From: Macrocystis pyrifera
Taxonomy: Eukaryota > Sar > Phaeophyceae > Laminariales > Laminariaceae
Length of the DNA: 64,000 bases
Assembly (NCBI GenBank): GCA_031763025.1
Contig: JASSKH010000001.1
Location: forward strand, 24,181,840 to 24,245,839
Direction of reading: 5' to 3'
Shown: one piece after another, positions 49,201 through 62,200 of the stretch
Numbering within the stretch: position 1 is the stretch's first letter
Layout of the letters: each line of letters starts with the position of its first letter
Notes under the pieces: model-generated
Databases searched by the model: none
The model's input: the letters and a program-made list of their open reading frames with translations, nothing else
Told to the model about the DNA's origin: nothing
Position numbers and translations under genes: made by a program

Positions 49201-52200
49201 CCGAAAACTGCTACTCCTATCGTAGCAAGTGTCGTCTGTCGGGTTGCATTTTCTTTTTTTTTTTTTTCGGAGTCTGTAGATGGGTGCTACTGCCTACCAG
49301 GTACGGCAGGGATTCAAGTGCTACGGCCTACGGCAGGTAATGGGCTGCTATGGCCTACGGCGGGGATTGAGCTTCTCAAACGCGGAAGGAGAACCTCAGA
49401 ACAAAAAAAAATGGTGCGATTCCTATGGACGGCACGCGACGCGTACCCCCCAGCCCTCAATAACGTGCTTCCTTAGGCCAGCTTCCGTTATTGAGACCCA
49501 TTACTAGCGACAAAAAAAAACGACGAGTGCGACTTTCTTTGTTTGAAGCGTCTATTCCAGGGGGAGGGGGGGGGGGGGGTTATCAATAGTAACACATAGA
49601 AATACATAGTAATAGATAGTAATCAGAACCCACGAGGGACCCCAAAAATCACGTATCCCCCTCTGTTCACACACCAAATTTTGTTTTCCTCGCTATGAGA
49701 TTAAAAATAGCGTGCAAGCCGTAGGACACGCGTATGTTATGTATCGCCATGATTTAGCGCCAAAAAAAAAGCGGGACGCACAGCAGCTCCTTACATTGCA
49801 GCTTGAAGCATGCTCTCTTCTACCCCAGCAGCGCCGGAGGTAGTTTTTTCGCGTTTTCAGCGCCTTACATACATACATACCAGTAGGTACGTAAGCATAC
49901 TTTGTTTGCCGACACTTTTTTTTTTTCTGAAGGTCCGAAAAGGGGTCAACGCGGTCAACTCCACCCGTCAAGATCCCTTCCTTAACATTTTCTTGCCAAC
50001 AACGTCTTCTCTTATAACGAGGTAGTTATTTATGGCTTCTTTTTTGTTTTTGGTCTCCGCGAACTTGATGGTTTTCCCAGATCGTCATCGTGAACCCGGG
50101 GAAATTCAGCGTGGACTATCTGTGGCAGTGGCGTACCCCGTCCGGTCCCGCGCTACGTCTCTCGGGAGCAAAACAGGTAATAACATAAAATAGTGTTTTT
50201 AAGGCTCAACTACGTACCGAACCGGAAGACAAGAACGTTGTTCAACTGAACGAGGCCCTTCGCTTCTCCCTCGCCCCAAAATAGACGTCATACGAACGGA
50301 CTCAGTAGTATATTCGTATTTGTGAGAGTTGAGCGCCATTTCGAAGACGCACGTCGCTCTAGTGGCTACTACACAGCTCAGTGGTTGTGGTGCAGGCGCA
50401 TATATATGATGAAAGCACATGCTGATTACTACGTAGCTCAGTGGTCATGGTGGGTTTCTGTTGTAACATCGCGTCGTAGGTTAATTCGTACCTGGTATAT
50501 GGTTTTGGGATCAATGAGGCCTCTCTCTGCTGCGGCATGAGATCACACCCCCATACTTGTTGACCCTTCTCTTGTTTCAATGTCGTCGCTCGTTTGATTC
50601 GTATCCTTTTTTCGAGTTCCTTCTCTTCCCTTTGGTCCCCAAACTTGTAGCCTAGTTGATTAGGGGTTCTTCTACCGTTGGTTGTCTCGTGGGAACGCCG
50701 TGCACGATTTCCATACCCCTCCGACGATGATACGGCGCTGACTACTACATAGCTCAGTGGTCATGGGGTGTTTCTGACAAAAGCTCACCCTGAGATTCGA
50801 ATCCCCCCATCGTACTTATGTCAGATAGGTACCTGATATACACCATAACCATGATACCTACTGGTACAGTAGTAGCTCAGTGGTTGTGTATGGTTTACTC
50901 GGCGCGAGTTGACGAGGGGAGAAAGTACTGAACTCTTGTCGCGTTAGAATATACAAGATCCTTATCGTAGGAGAGAGGGGGGGGGAGAAGGAGGAGCCTG
51001 TTTTGTGATCCCGGATCTTAGCTTCGACTACGCAGGGTGGGGGGCTTGAGCAAAGGACCAAGGTAATGAACCGGATGGAGACACAAAATATTATAACGAG
51101 AACGCCCAAAGTGAGGCTCGAATCTCCCCGTCGCCTGCTTGTCAGACATACATCCATAGCCACTGGGGTCGGCAGTCCCTTGCAGCCCCAATCTGTACTT
51201 TCAACACTACTGTAGCTCAGCGGCTACGGTGTATACGAACATGTCTGTCTTTAACTAAATACAATGGGAGATCATAACCCCGCATTGTGCTCTCGGTAGA
51301 TGCACACCACAACCCCTGAGTTAGATACAAACAACATCAGTCAGCATTTCTTCACTTGCCAGCATCACTGTTAATATGGACACACATCGGACAGATCATG
51401 CAAATCATGTCACCACGTCATCATACAGATATATCAGGGCAGATAATAGTCTATACCCCCACGAATATGATCTGCCGTAGCTCATTTCTTCTTTTTTTCC
51501 CGGTCGAAGCCGATTAATCTGCATTGTCTTTAGCACGCATTTCCTGCATTGGATAGGTACTGCAGTAGAAAGATCCTACACAAAGACATTTCATAGCGAC
51601 AGGTCAGGTTCTAGATGATCTATCTGTAGACGATCCATCTGATCTGTAAATCGTGATCTATTTGTTCGATGTGTTAAACGATAATCCCGCCCCCGACGTT
51701 TGTCCGCGGCAGGCCGGAAGCATCAAGAAAGGGGACCGCGTGGAGCTTAGCCTTGACTTCCTCCCCACTGGAGAAGTGGTGCTTGACGGCCAAGATCTCA
51801 TCTGCACGATAGCCGGCAGGTGATACCAAACACAGATATTGTTGAACAAATCTCCAGGCCCTGAGAGGTTTTGTTACGAGATGGAGCGGATCTATGGGCA
51901 CCAGCTCGGGAGCAGCTCGTACAAAGCATATGCATTATATACCTCGCGTGTAGAGCCCCACTTCAACACCAGAACGTGGAGAAGGTACCCACAGGAGTCT
52001 CTTCGAAGGCCTCCGGGCCATATCAAGTTTCTTCCAGTCACGTGCAGTCTTCGATCCATGCAGATTACATCAGGCCATAAAAGTAGAGAGTCAAGGCACA
52101 GGGCACCAAGCCAGACGAAGTTGTACAGAGAGCAGAGCACAGCCCAATTAACGAAGCCTTTCTGCCACTGGAACTCCCAACACCATCCGAAACTGCCATC

Positions 52201-55200
52201 ACGACAGTATCTTGTACGAGTACAATCAATACAATCCACTGACGGGGCTTGTCCGAGTTAGTTAACCATGGAAGTATAGTGTGAAGCAGTGTATTCAAAA
52301 CGAAACTTTCTCGATCATCGCGTGAACATGCATACCAGCTATAGTACGTAGTATTCATTCTTTAGTCGAAAAAAATAGTGTCAATTTTAACCTCCAACCC
52401 ACGTAACGGTAATATAAACCTGGTATCAGGTAACACCTAGGGCGTGGGTCTCGGGACAGCTCGTCAAACCATATCCGTATTTTCCCCGAACCAGGTCAGA
52501 AAGCACACCATCATTTCGCTCCGTCTATATCAAAAGCAACGTGCGCATCAAAAAGCTGGCCTAAAACTACTTTTGTCGGTACGGTATCTCTCGGAGACAT
52601 CTTACCAGGGTTACAATAGTGTGGGCCTCGCAACACGACTGATACCTGGTGTCTGTACAGATGTGTATATAAAACTGAATGCCGTTGTTTAGAGTCGAAT
52701 GTTGTTGAAGTCTGTCGAAATTTTTGAAATGTCGCGAAATATACTATTACGGGGGTCCATAGTTAATAGGACCTATGGTAAACATAAAAACGTATATATT
52801 TACCTATTTTTACTAACAAAATTTGGTCCCATTAACTATGGACCCCCGTAATAGCGGTTTTCGGGATCTCTAGCGGTGTGCCGTCCTGGCACGTTTCAGC
52901 CCCGGTTTTGCCGTGGGTCGCGGGGACGGCGACGAAAAATCCGACGCCGGATACCTTTTCAGTCCCGCACTTCCTCGAAACAACGCACCTGTCTCTTAAG
53001 TCGCCACGGTGTGCAATATAACTTATCGCGAACGATATGCACCACAACACCCACCGGGTTTTGCAGGTACGAGTACGTGCTAAGGGTGGTGGGCCGCGGG
53101 ATCAGACCTGGACTTCATTTCTCCTTCCAGAAGCACGACTTCGGACCGTGCTTCATCACTCCCGCGGGTAATAATGTCGACCGCCCTACAACACGGTAGA
53201 GATTTTCTTTTTCTTTGTTTCCTCAAGGCGTATATAGTTTTGAAGGTTAAACGTGGCCCACCCATGGGACCGTTAGACACTTGGACTTCTAGCAATGCAC
53301 TTCCGCCATCTTTAAGAAGGGTTCCATCGCGTGCCTTGGGGCCGTGTATGCTCTATTGGTACAATGTGGCGGTCCGGTCCACGCACAGCGCTGGCGATGA
53401 CTGTCTAACTTTAATGGGAAGGGTAAGGGCTTTTTAATTCCAAAAGGGTCGCTTCTAGCGATTGAAAAACATCACGATTCGTGATGGAACAAAAGATCAC
53501 TGCCTACGTATTATATTCGTGAAATTTTGTGAATTGACGTTATGCCACGTTTTAAAATAACGTATGGGTATAATCCACGAAATATCTGCCTCAGCAACGG
53601 CGGGCCAGATAAAAGCAAGTTCTACCAGCCTGCCGAAAGCGTTCCGTGGTGTATTCACGTGATATTTCCACTCACGCGCGATCAACCAAACAATGCTACG
53701 TCGCTGCTGTCAAAGCTAACGCTTCTGTCATTGAATATGAACCAAACGTCTGGTTCTCTCCTCGGCAACAAGCAACAACAGGTATATTGTCGAAACAGGT
53801 CCCGATCTCTGATAATCGTCTCCTTTTTACGACAAGTGTGCTACATAATGTGCGCTTGATTTTTTTCAAAGCCTTTCAAAACCACGACGTTTCGAGACAA
53901 ACCATCGCGGCTCGTGAAACATGTTCCGTTTTCATTTTTTCATTCACGATTCGCGACATTTTTTTCAGGTTTTGTTTTCATTTTTAGGAATATCCCCTAA
54001 GACACAAACTTCCCCGCTATGATGAACACCATCTCCAAATGCCGTTTTTCCCCCAACCCGCACGTTTTTCACCAGGTTCTATTCCCAACCCCGAATGCGA
54101 GACCTTGACGGTGACAAACCGCGACCCATCCGCGGCGCTGTCGCTGGACTGCATTCACCAGGGAGACCGGTGCTTCTGGGCGACGTGCGAGCCTTCCGTC
54201 CTCGAGGCCGGGCAATCCATGGACGTGCCGCTGTTCTTCGCCCCCCCGAGACGCGAGGCAGTACGCTTTCGGCGTCCCCTTTTTGGTCAACGGAAGCTAC
54301 ACGGTCAAGCTCCTCGTTGTCGGCGAGGGCTGCCCCGCTCGATTAGAGCTGGCTAACTTGGCGCAGAAGCACCTGACGTTCGGCATGGTGCCCGAGGGGC
54401 AGCAGGTGGCCAAGCAGGTATGTAGGGTGAATCAAACTTTACGAGGGTAATAAAAGTGCCTGTCTGGTGGCGATATTTTTAGGGGTGCGAAGGGCGGTAA
54501 CTTATTTTTAGCGATTCACCCTTCGGAGATCATCTACAGATATATCATCTACTGCAGATCATAGTCTGCCATTAAGAGATGTTGCGCAGGATCTGTATGA
54601 CAGCATAGATCCAACCCATAACAAAATGTTTTTATACCACGCGCAGGCTATCTGGCGCCCACCCAGGCAGCATGAGCCAAATCATACAAGCTTGGAAACG
54701 TATCCGTCCTGGAATATCTAGCTCATGAAAATGGGAATCGATGTATCTCTCCGATTTTGCCTTGACGAGACGCTCGATGCAACCGCAACAAACCCGCGGC
54801 ACACCATAGCAGGGGTTGTACGCCAGATATTTCTGAGGCCCTCTACCCACCTAGGAGTGGGGAGCTCTATTACGCGGGGCGATAGTAAATAGGACCTACG
54901 GTACGCACAAACACCCATATATTTCCCTATTTTTACTAACAATATTTGGTCATACTTACCATGGTCCCCCGTAATAAACGTTCTACCAAAAAAACGGCCG
55001 TGATGTGCCAGGTGCCATTGCTTATTTTTCGGTTTTCCGCGTCGGCGATTTCTTTAAGCTATCTCTCGCGTATTCTGCCGGAGACCTGAAACGTTTGTCG
55101 AGTCAGGTCCGTCCGACTGCAGCAGTATTACCACACATCGCTCGCCCCCGTATCTGGCTCGGGTGCGGCGTTAAATCTTGCCATTTTTTCTCAATTTTGT

Positions 55201-58200
55201 TTCTTGCTTGGTGTTCCCCTTTTCCTCTCTAGTCTGACGAGCAAGCCCAGAGCACAGTAAGCTTAACCCCATTTAGTACTTACTGCACTGAACTTAAAGA
55301 TATATCTGAGACTAACTCCCAAGTAATATGTGCCCTAAACCGGGAGTGCAGTCCTATATAGGGGTGACAACCGGGGGAAACCCCCCGATGGCCTATTACG
55401 GGGGACCATAGTAAATAGGGCCTACGGCACACACAAAAACCTACCAGGTATACATTTTCCTTATCTTTACTAACAAATTTTGGTCCTATTTACTATGGTC
55501 CCCCGTAATATAGTTGTTCAACGCCCTTAAGGAACCCCGTCAGCCACAAACGTTTCTGACCAGCAAAAACGCTCTACAGTATGCTCTATCGTATAGCACG
55601 CGTCAAGTCACTGGATTTTAGTGTAGAATGCGTCAGGCGCGTGTATGCCCGTGACCGGTGCTCGTTTCTCGCAGGGAAATTCACTGATCGGGTCGGGTCG
55701 GGTCGGATCACCCTACCCTACGCGTGATACTTCGAAGACTTTTCCTGACCCGACCCGATCCGAGAGGTGTTGAATTCCTTCTGACCCGATCCACGGGTCG
55801 GGTCATTGACCTGCGAACAGCCATGTTTTTTGTTTGTGACGGGCAGCCATGTACGCATTTACCACGAGGGGGGAGGTGTGGACAACGGGCTGAGGGTCAT
55901 TCACGCAGAGGATCGCTCGCTCGTAGTCGGAAGTTTCCTGCAGGCAGGGCACCGACAATACTTACTTGCTTGGTTTGGTCAAACGTGTGTGCAGGGGACA
56001 CAGACAACATTTACTTTTATGGTCGAAGGTTCTTTTGTGGAGTAGGCGCAGCAGAGGCAATGAAGAGCACACTCTCATCCTACATATAAACACCGTATGT
56101 ACGATCACCATGTTTAATATCGTCTCACGTTTTTTTTTGTGCGTTGCGGGAAAGGCCGCGCCTCACTGCGATATATATACACACTTATAAATCGATCGTT
56201 TTGCGCTTCTTTTCGTCCGTCCCTATCTTAACCAGGTGAAGGTGATTAATCGATCCAAGCGGACGATCGACTTCGAACTCGTCGATACCCAAGACCTCGG
56301 GGTGGGAAGACTGGAAGCAAAAGGGGTTCGGTTCATTCCGGCTCTTCCCACAACCCTGGGGCCAAGGGAGAGCACTATGGTTGAGGTAAGTAATGCGGCA
56401 TCACGGGATGAAACCAATGTTCTACTATAACAATACTAATGTGCAACTTTCGCCTGAACAACAGGGACCCCTTCGGAGCTCTGGCTGAAGCCGGTCCTGC
56501 GACCGACTTTCTACGACCCGCTGAACGAGATTCTTATCTACGGTTCTCCAACCGAATCTCCAACCCAGCCAACGCACACAAGCTGACGATAGTCGCAATT
56601 ACCCAGTGGTTTTCATGGTCATGACCCGACCCACAGATTGGGTCAGGAGGTCTTTAAACTCTCACGGGTCGGATCTGGTTGGGTGTGGTGGCGTCGGGTT
56701 GGGTCGGGTTGGATTTGGTTCGGTGGGGTCAGATCGAGTTGGGTCGGGTCGGGTCGGGTCCCGGACCCCACTCGACCCGACCCGACCTGCGATTTTTACG
56801 TAATCCGTTAGCAGCCCTGCAACCCTCCTGCTGAGGGAATTCCTTGCGACAGTTAACAGCTCACTCTATCCTGCTATAGCGTACGTAGGAGTACATAGTT
56901 TTCCACTCATATTCGGCCGTGTGGCAACGATTGTGTCAAGTTTTTGTGCCCCTCCACCCGGGTTCTACTTTTTTTTTTCCCGATTGACACACAGTATTCA
57001 CCAAAACCTGAGATAAAGACGGCAAAAATCACAATGAGCTCGTGAACGTACCTCCCTGCAATGCTTGACCGCCAATGACTTACTTTCTACAGCCGAGAGA
57101 GGCGGTATAGTCTCAACTACCGCAGGCCATAAAATATATACTTTGTATATACCAAGTACATAACGACTATTGTTTGTTTTTTTTCCCCTTCCGACAATGT
57201 GTCGTACATGTTCCAGTTCGACATAAAAAACGAATATCCTCTAATGCCGCAGGAGCTCTCTTTTCTACTACCCCGAACCAACAAAATAGCCCACTTCCCC
57301 TTCTTGAAGGCTCCCTCCCTCAAACGCCTCCCTCCCTTGGCAAAATTCACGTTAAGCCACACGATTCTAGCATGTTGGAGTCGTCTCTGTTAGGAGTAGG
57401 AATGTTGCTCTGTCTCGAAAGGGATGCATGTTTAACGGTCAAATGGCTAGCGCTAGCAACAAATGAGAACGCCTCCGCCCCCCCCCCCCCACCCCCAACT
57501 ACAGGTCTACTACTACCCTGAGGCGCGCATGCCAGCTTTCACGGAAACTTTGCACCTTCGCGCCGGAGCAACCTCCGAGCTTACCCCGCTGTTGACCATC
57601 TCCGGCCAGAGCACGGGCATGGAGGTTGCCCTTGGCGTAGACACCCTTCCCTTCGGCACTGTCTGCGCCGGGAGCCAACGCACCCAGCGATTGGGGCTGG
57701 AAAACCGAGGAGACTTGCCGGCTAGATTCAGGTGCAACAAGAGGCAATTCCCTTGAGGGAACTTTTCGCCGATCGGTGGTTTCCACTTGTTTATCTCGAT
57801 CTTTCAAGGAGTTCCCGATATTTGATGATCTGTAGTAGCTCCTTTTTTCCGGGTGAGACCCGTATAATGGGCGTGCTCCAGCACAACGTGTCCCGGGTTG
57901 GACATGTACTATGCAAATCTTGCACAACCTGTCGCAACGGCAGGCTAGGAAGGAACTAGATGATCTACTGTAGATAGATAGATATATCATGATCTGCCCG
58001 ACCGATCCGAGGTATGGAAGGTTTTGGCGGGATGCTGACAGCGATGGGGGCAGCCCCTAATATTTTTTGGGGCTCCTTTTTCAGTCGAGGAGGCTCTCCA
58101 CCTCTCACCCAGAGCCTGACCTCGAGAAAAACGAACGTGGTGCAACAATTCTATGAACGATGGCATGGCCCGGCTAGGTGTGTTGTTGTTGTTGTTGCTG

Positions 58201-59261
58201 TTGTTGTTGTTGTTGTTTTTGCTTTTGTTGTTGTCGTTGTTGTTGTCTCTACACACAACCGTTCTTTCTACCCAACCATATCAATCGGTACGCCCAGTAG
58301 TGTCCGTCCTGATTTTTTATCCTATAGAGAGATACTATGCATGTGGTCACAGACATGTGAGACAAGAGGGGGGAAAAGAAAACGCACAGTAATCAAGGTA
58401 AATAAAGCAAAGCGAGCTGCCAACGTATCGGGCACTGCGAGAACACAACGACACAAGCCAGACCAGAAAACAGAAACGAAACAATGAAAACAAAAACAAG
58501 TAACGTACTGGTATTGCACCGGGTGCTTCTTAAAAGTTTCTCTTCCCATGTATTGTCTTCGCCCTTCTTTCCTCTCTCTCCCTCCTATTACGGGGGTCCA
58601 TAGTTAATAGGACCTATGGTGCACATAAAAACCTATATATTTACCTGTTTTTACTAACAAAATTTGGTCCCGTTAACTATGGACCCCCGTAATAGCCTTA
58701 ACTCAGATCGACCATTGGCAGATCCCGTGTCACATAGCATTGATTGTCTCCTCTCCCCCTCCCTCCCCACCCACCATGGTTCCTGCCTCCCTTTTTATCG
58801 CGAGAAGACTTCAGCCATTTTCTTCCCTCTTCGACTCGCGTCGCATTTCGCCTCTACAGTGTCTATTTATATCCACGCTACGCGCTCTCAGCAGTTTGAT
58901 TTACTATTTTTATTCTTGTCAAAACAAAACCAAAAAATTCCCCACTATGGGATTTGAACTCACGGATTCGACTCTAGCAGGAATTTAGGGGTATCGCTGA
59001 GTTCCCCACGAGGATGGGATTTGAACTCACGGATTCGACTCTAGCAGGAATTCAGGGGTATCTCTGAGCCACCGGGTCGACCAGGCCATTATGTGTCCAA
59101 AAATAGGGCTGAAGTATCGAAAACTATTGAGAAGAATCCTTGATTGAGGAGCGTCGTCAGACAGTACTCCAGGGAGAAAACGCAGCAATCAGAACCAAAG
59201 GCGGTGTTTGAATATAGAAGGTACATGCCTTTTCGGTCCATCGTGGGGGTTCTGACCGCTA

Positions 59262-59299
<38 letters not shown>

Positions 59300-62200
59300 C
59301 GCCGTAAATCGTGTGCGCTCTCAGTCAGAAATATGTATTTTTTTCCCCAAAATAGCGCGGTATACGTACCCCTGTCCCAGTAGAGTAACTCATAAGCAGG
59401 GGACTCGTGCATTGTTGGGCGTATTTCCGTCATGCGTTCAAGTCTGATAGGTGTACACAGAGCAGCAGCATCCTTCCGTGTCTGAAGTCGTTGGACTCTG
59501 TGAATTCTCTTTTTTTGTGCGGATGGTATGTGGTATGTATGACAACAAGCCGCCGCACGCTGTCAGATGGCGGACGGGAACCATCGTAGTACACAGGGGA
59601 CGGGGGTCCGACGCTGCAAGGTAGGCGCTCCTCTTCGCTTGGAAGACTTTATACCTGCCGTAGGCCGTAGCACCAAACGACCGACTCCGAGTAAAGCCAA
59701 AGACACAGCCCCGTGGGCTGTATGTATATACGCATCTAGCGGATACTATCGTAAGAATACATGCCAGCGCTCGCACCTGGTATAAATAGGGCGTAGGACA
59801 TTGCAAAGAAATCGGAGTAGCCGGCTCACTCGAGCAAGTCGTCCTGGGCAGTTGAAATACAAGCCCCCCCAATGATTAATTACTCTCGCTTTCGCGCGTA
59901 GCCTCGGCAACATACCCAAGCTATCGAGCTGCACCTCCCCTGCGAAGACATAGATGTATACATACAGTACAGGGTTAGAAATGAGCGAAATAGCGGAGTC
60001 CCTTCTTTTTCGAGGAAGACGGTGCATATCACCACACTGTGAAGGAGGTGGCGGAACGTGTGATCAATTTGCTTCGTTTCAGGAGACGGTGCTAAAACAT
60101 ACCGGCATGTTTCGATGCTGATACGCGCAACAGGTGGAACGAGGATACGTTCGGGCCTCACTTTAAGGCTGCGCCCCTGGAGGGCATCGTGGCCCCCTTA
60201 ACCGAGACCGGGATAGAGGTGGTATTCGCACCCGAGGGCGTGGACGACGACATACGACGGGAAGGCGTGTTGTGCACGGTCGAGGTACGCAATGGGGTTC
60301 CTGATGGTTTAAAAAAAAAACTATCTCGTTTGTTGTCTCCGCTCTTCGTGCTCCTACTCCCTCCTGGCCGTAACTCAGATCCGGGAGTCACATGGTAGCC
60401 TTGTGAATTTTTATCGCGACAAGAGTTCAGCGCTTTCTTCCATCTTCGACTCCCGTAAAAGTTGTGCTGAGAAGATCTCGCGTATCTCTTTTGCTGGTGC
60501 TCAAGGGTTGTACTTCGGGAAAGCACGGAGGATGAACAGAGGCCAACCCGCCGTTATGAGGTGTTGTGCAGGATGTGTGCAAGTACAGATCCAACACAGG
60601 AGATACGTCGGAAATCATGCAGATTGTACGGCTCCCATCCGGCAACATGGGCTAGATCATACAGATCATACAGATCAGGAATACATTTGCCCTGATAGAT
60701 CTAAATGATTAAGTGGGGATCGATCATCTGTTCGACCTGTGAAACCTTCTACAACATGCACGAGGGGGGGGGGGGGGGCGTACTCATTTATTGTTTGCCT
60801 TATTCATCTGACTATTGACCACACATCCCTCTCGGGACGGCGTGCAGGGGGGGGGAGGCGGGGACAAGTGTGCATTCCCACAATCAGGGTGTTTGATTCT
60901 CTAGCCCCGGGCTGCGCAGAAATAGCCCCCTCCCCCCCCTTCGCTAGGTTGGGTTGACGACGGTTGACAACAACACTGTAAAACATGCCGCCCACTATGT
61001 GAGCTATACAACCAGGGTACGTTCGTTTTGGTTTTTGTTTTTGGCGGTCGCTGCAACTGGCGGTCGAGTTAGATCTTTTGGTGCGGGGTGGAGGATCTTT
61101 ACTCAGCACAGGGGGAATAATCGTATCACGTACCAGGTAGTGTTTTTGGTAAGGCACCCATGAGGCAGTTACATGGTAACCCCATTGCTGTCCGTGGAAG
61201 TGGCCACGCCGGAAAGCAAATCAATTATTTCGATGCTGTCATCCATATGCAAGAAAATCTTCCTCACAAGCTGTTTTACAGTAGTAGGATGCAGCTCACC
61301 CTTTGTGCGACTCGCCGAATATCTCATGGTGCTTTCGCTTCGCGCTCGGTGCTACCGATGTCTGCCTGGTCGGTGAAAACCCGACGTGCTCCGTCCCGGC
61401 AGTGTAGGTATGCGAGGGCCTATGGTCATACGACTACGGCCATGCATGATAATGAGTGCAACCCCCTCTCGGCCCCGACGCCATAACATCTTCCCGAGAA
61501 ACCGTATGTCCGGTGCCATAAGCGCATAATGAGGCCATCCTTCGCCCGCTGTGTCTCAAAACATTCGTCTATTGTCCACACGCGCGCGTTGTTGGGAAAG
61601 TAATATCAAGCTCAAGCTAAGGAGTTGCATAAGTAGTTATGTGTCGCGATTTCGATTCGCACGCAACGATTACGCTTGGTGATTAATTCCCTGGAGACTC
61701 GTCAGCCTAAACAGAAACCCTCTCAGAGCTGTATCAGACGCCAAGTCGGAATGTCTTGTGTGACCTCGTTAGCTCCTTACACCATCCCGCCTTGACCGCA
61801 ACAACCTGCATCTGTTCGAGTGGGGTCAGGGGCACCCACCGCTGGCGCTTACGCTGACAGGGTCGTGTGTGGCGCAACCGGCCGATAGCGTGCACGTGCT
61901 CACTTTCAAGTCTAGCGCGCGGGTGCTCGTGGCTCAAGCTGTAACGATCGAGAATCCCACCGACAAGAACTGGTTCATTGCGCCGGTCCTGAAGGGGGAC
62001 CATTGGCATGGAGGCGCGGAGTTGCAGGTGCGGGTGGGCATGCGTCTCCACGTGATATTATCCCTAAAAAAAATGAAGGACGTTCACGATGTAAAGACGT
62101 TTTGGCTTTGAAAAAGATTTAAATTCGTTGTGCAATCAAATAAAGAAAACAAAGTCGACTTCAAAAAAAAATGTGGGCAAAACGTTTCTACGCACACACT

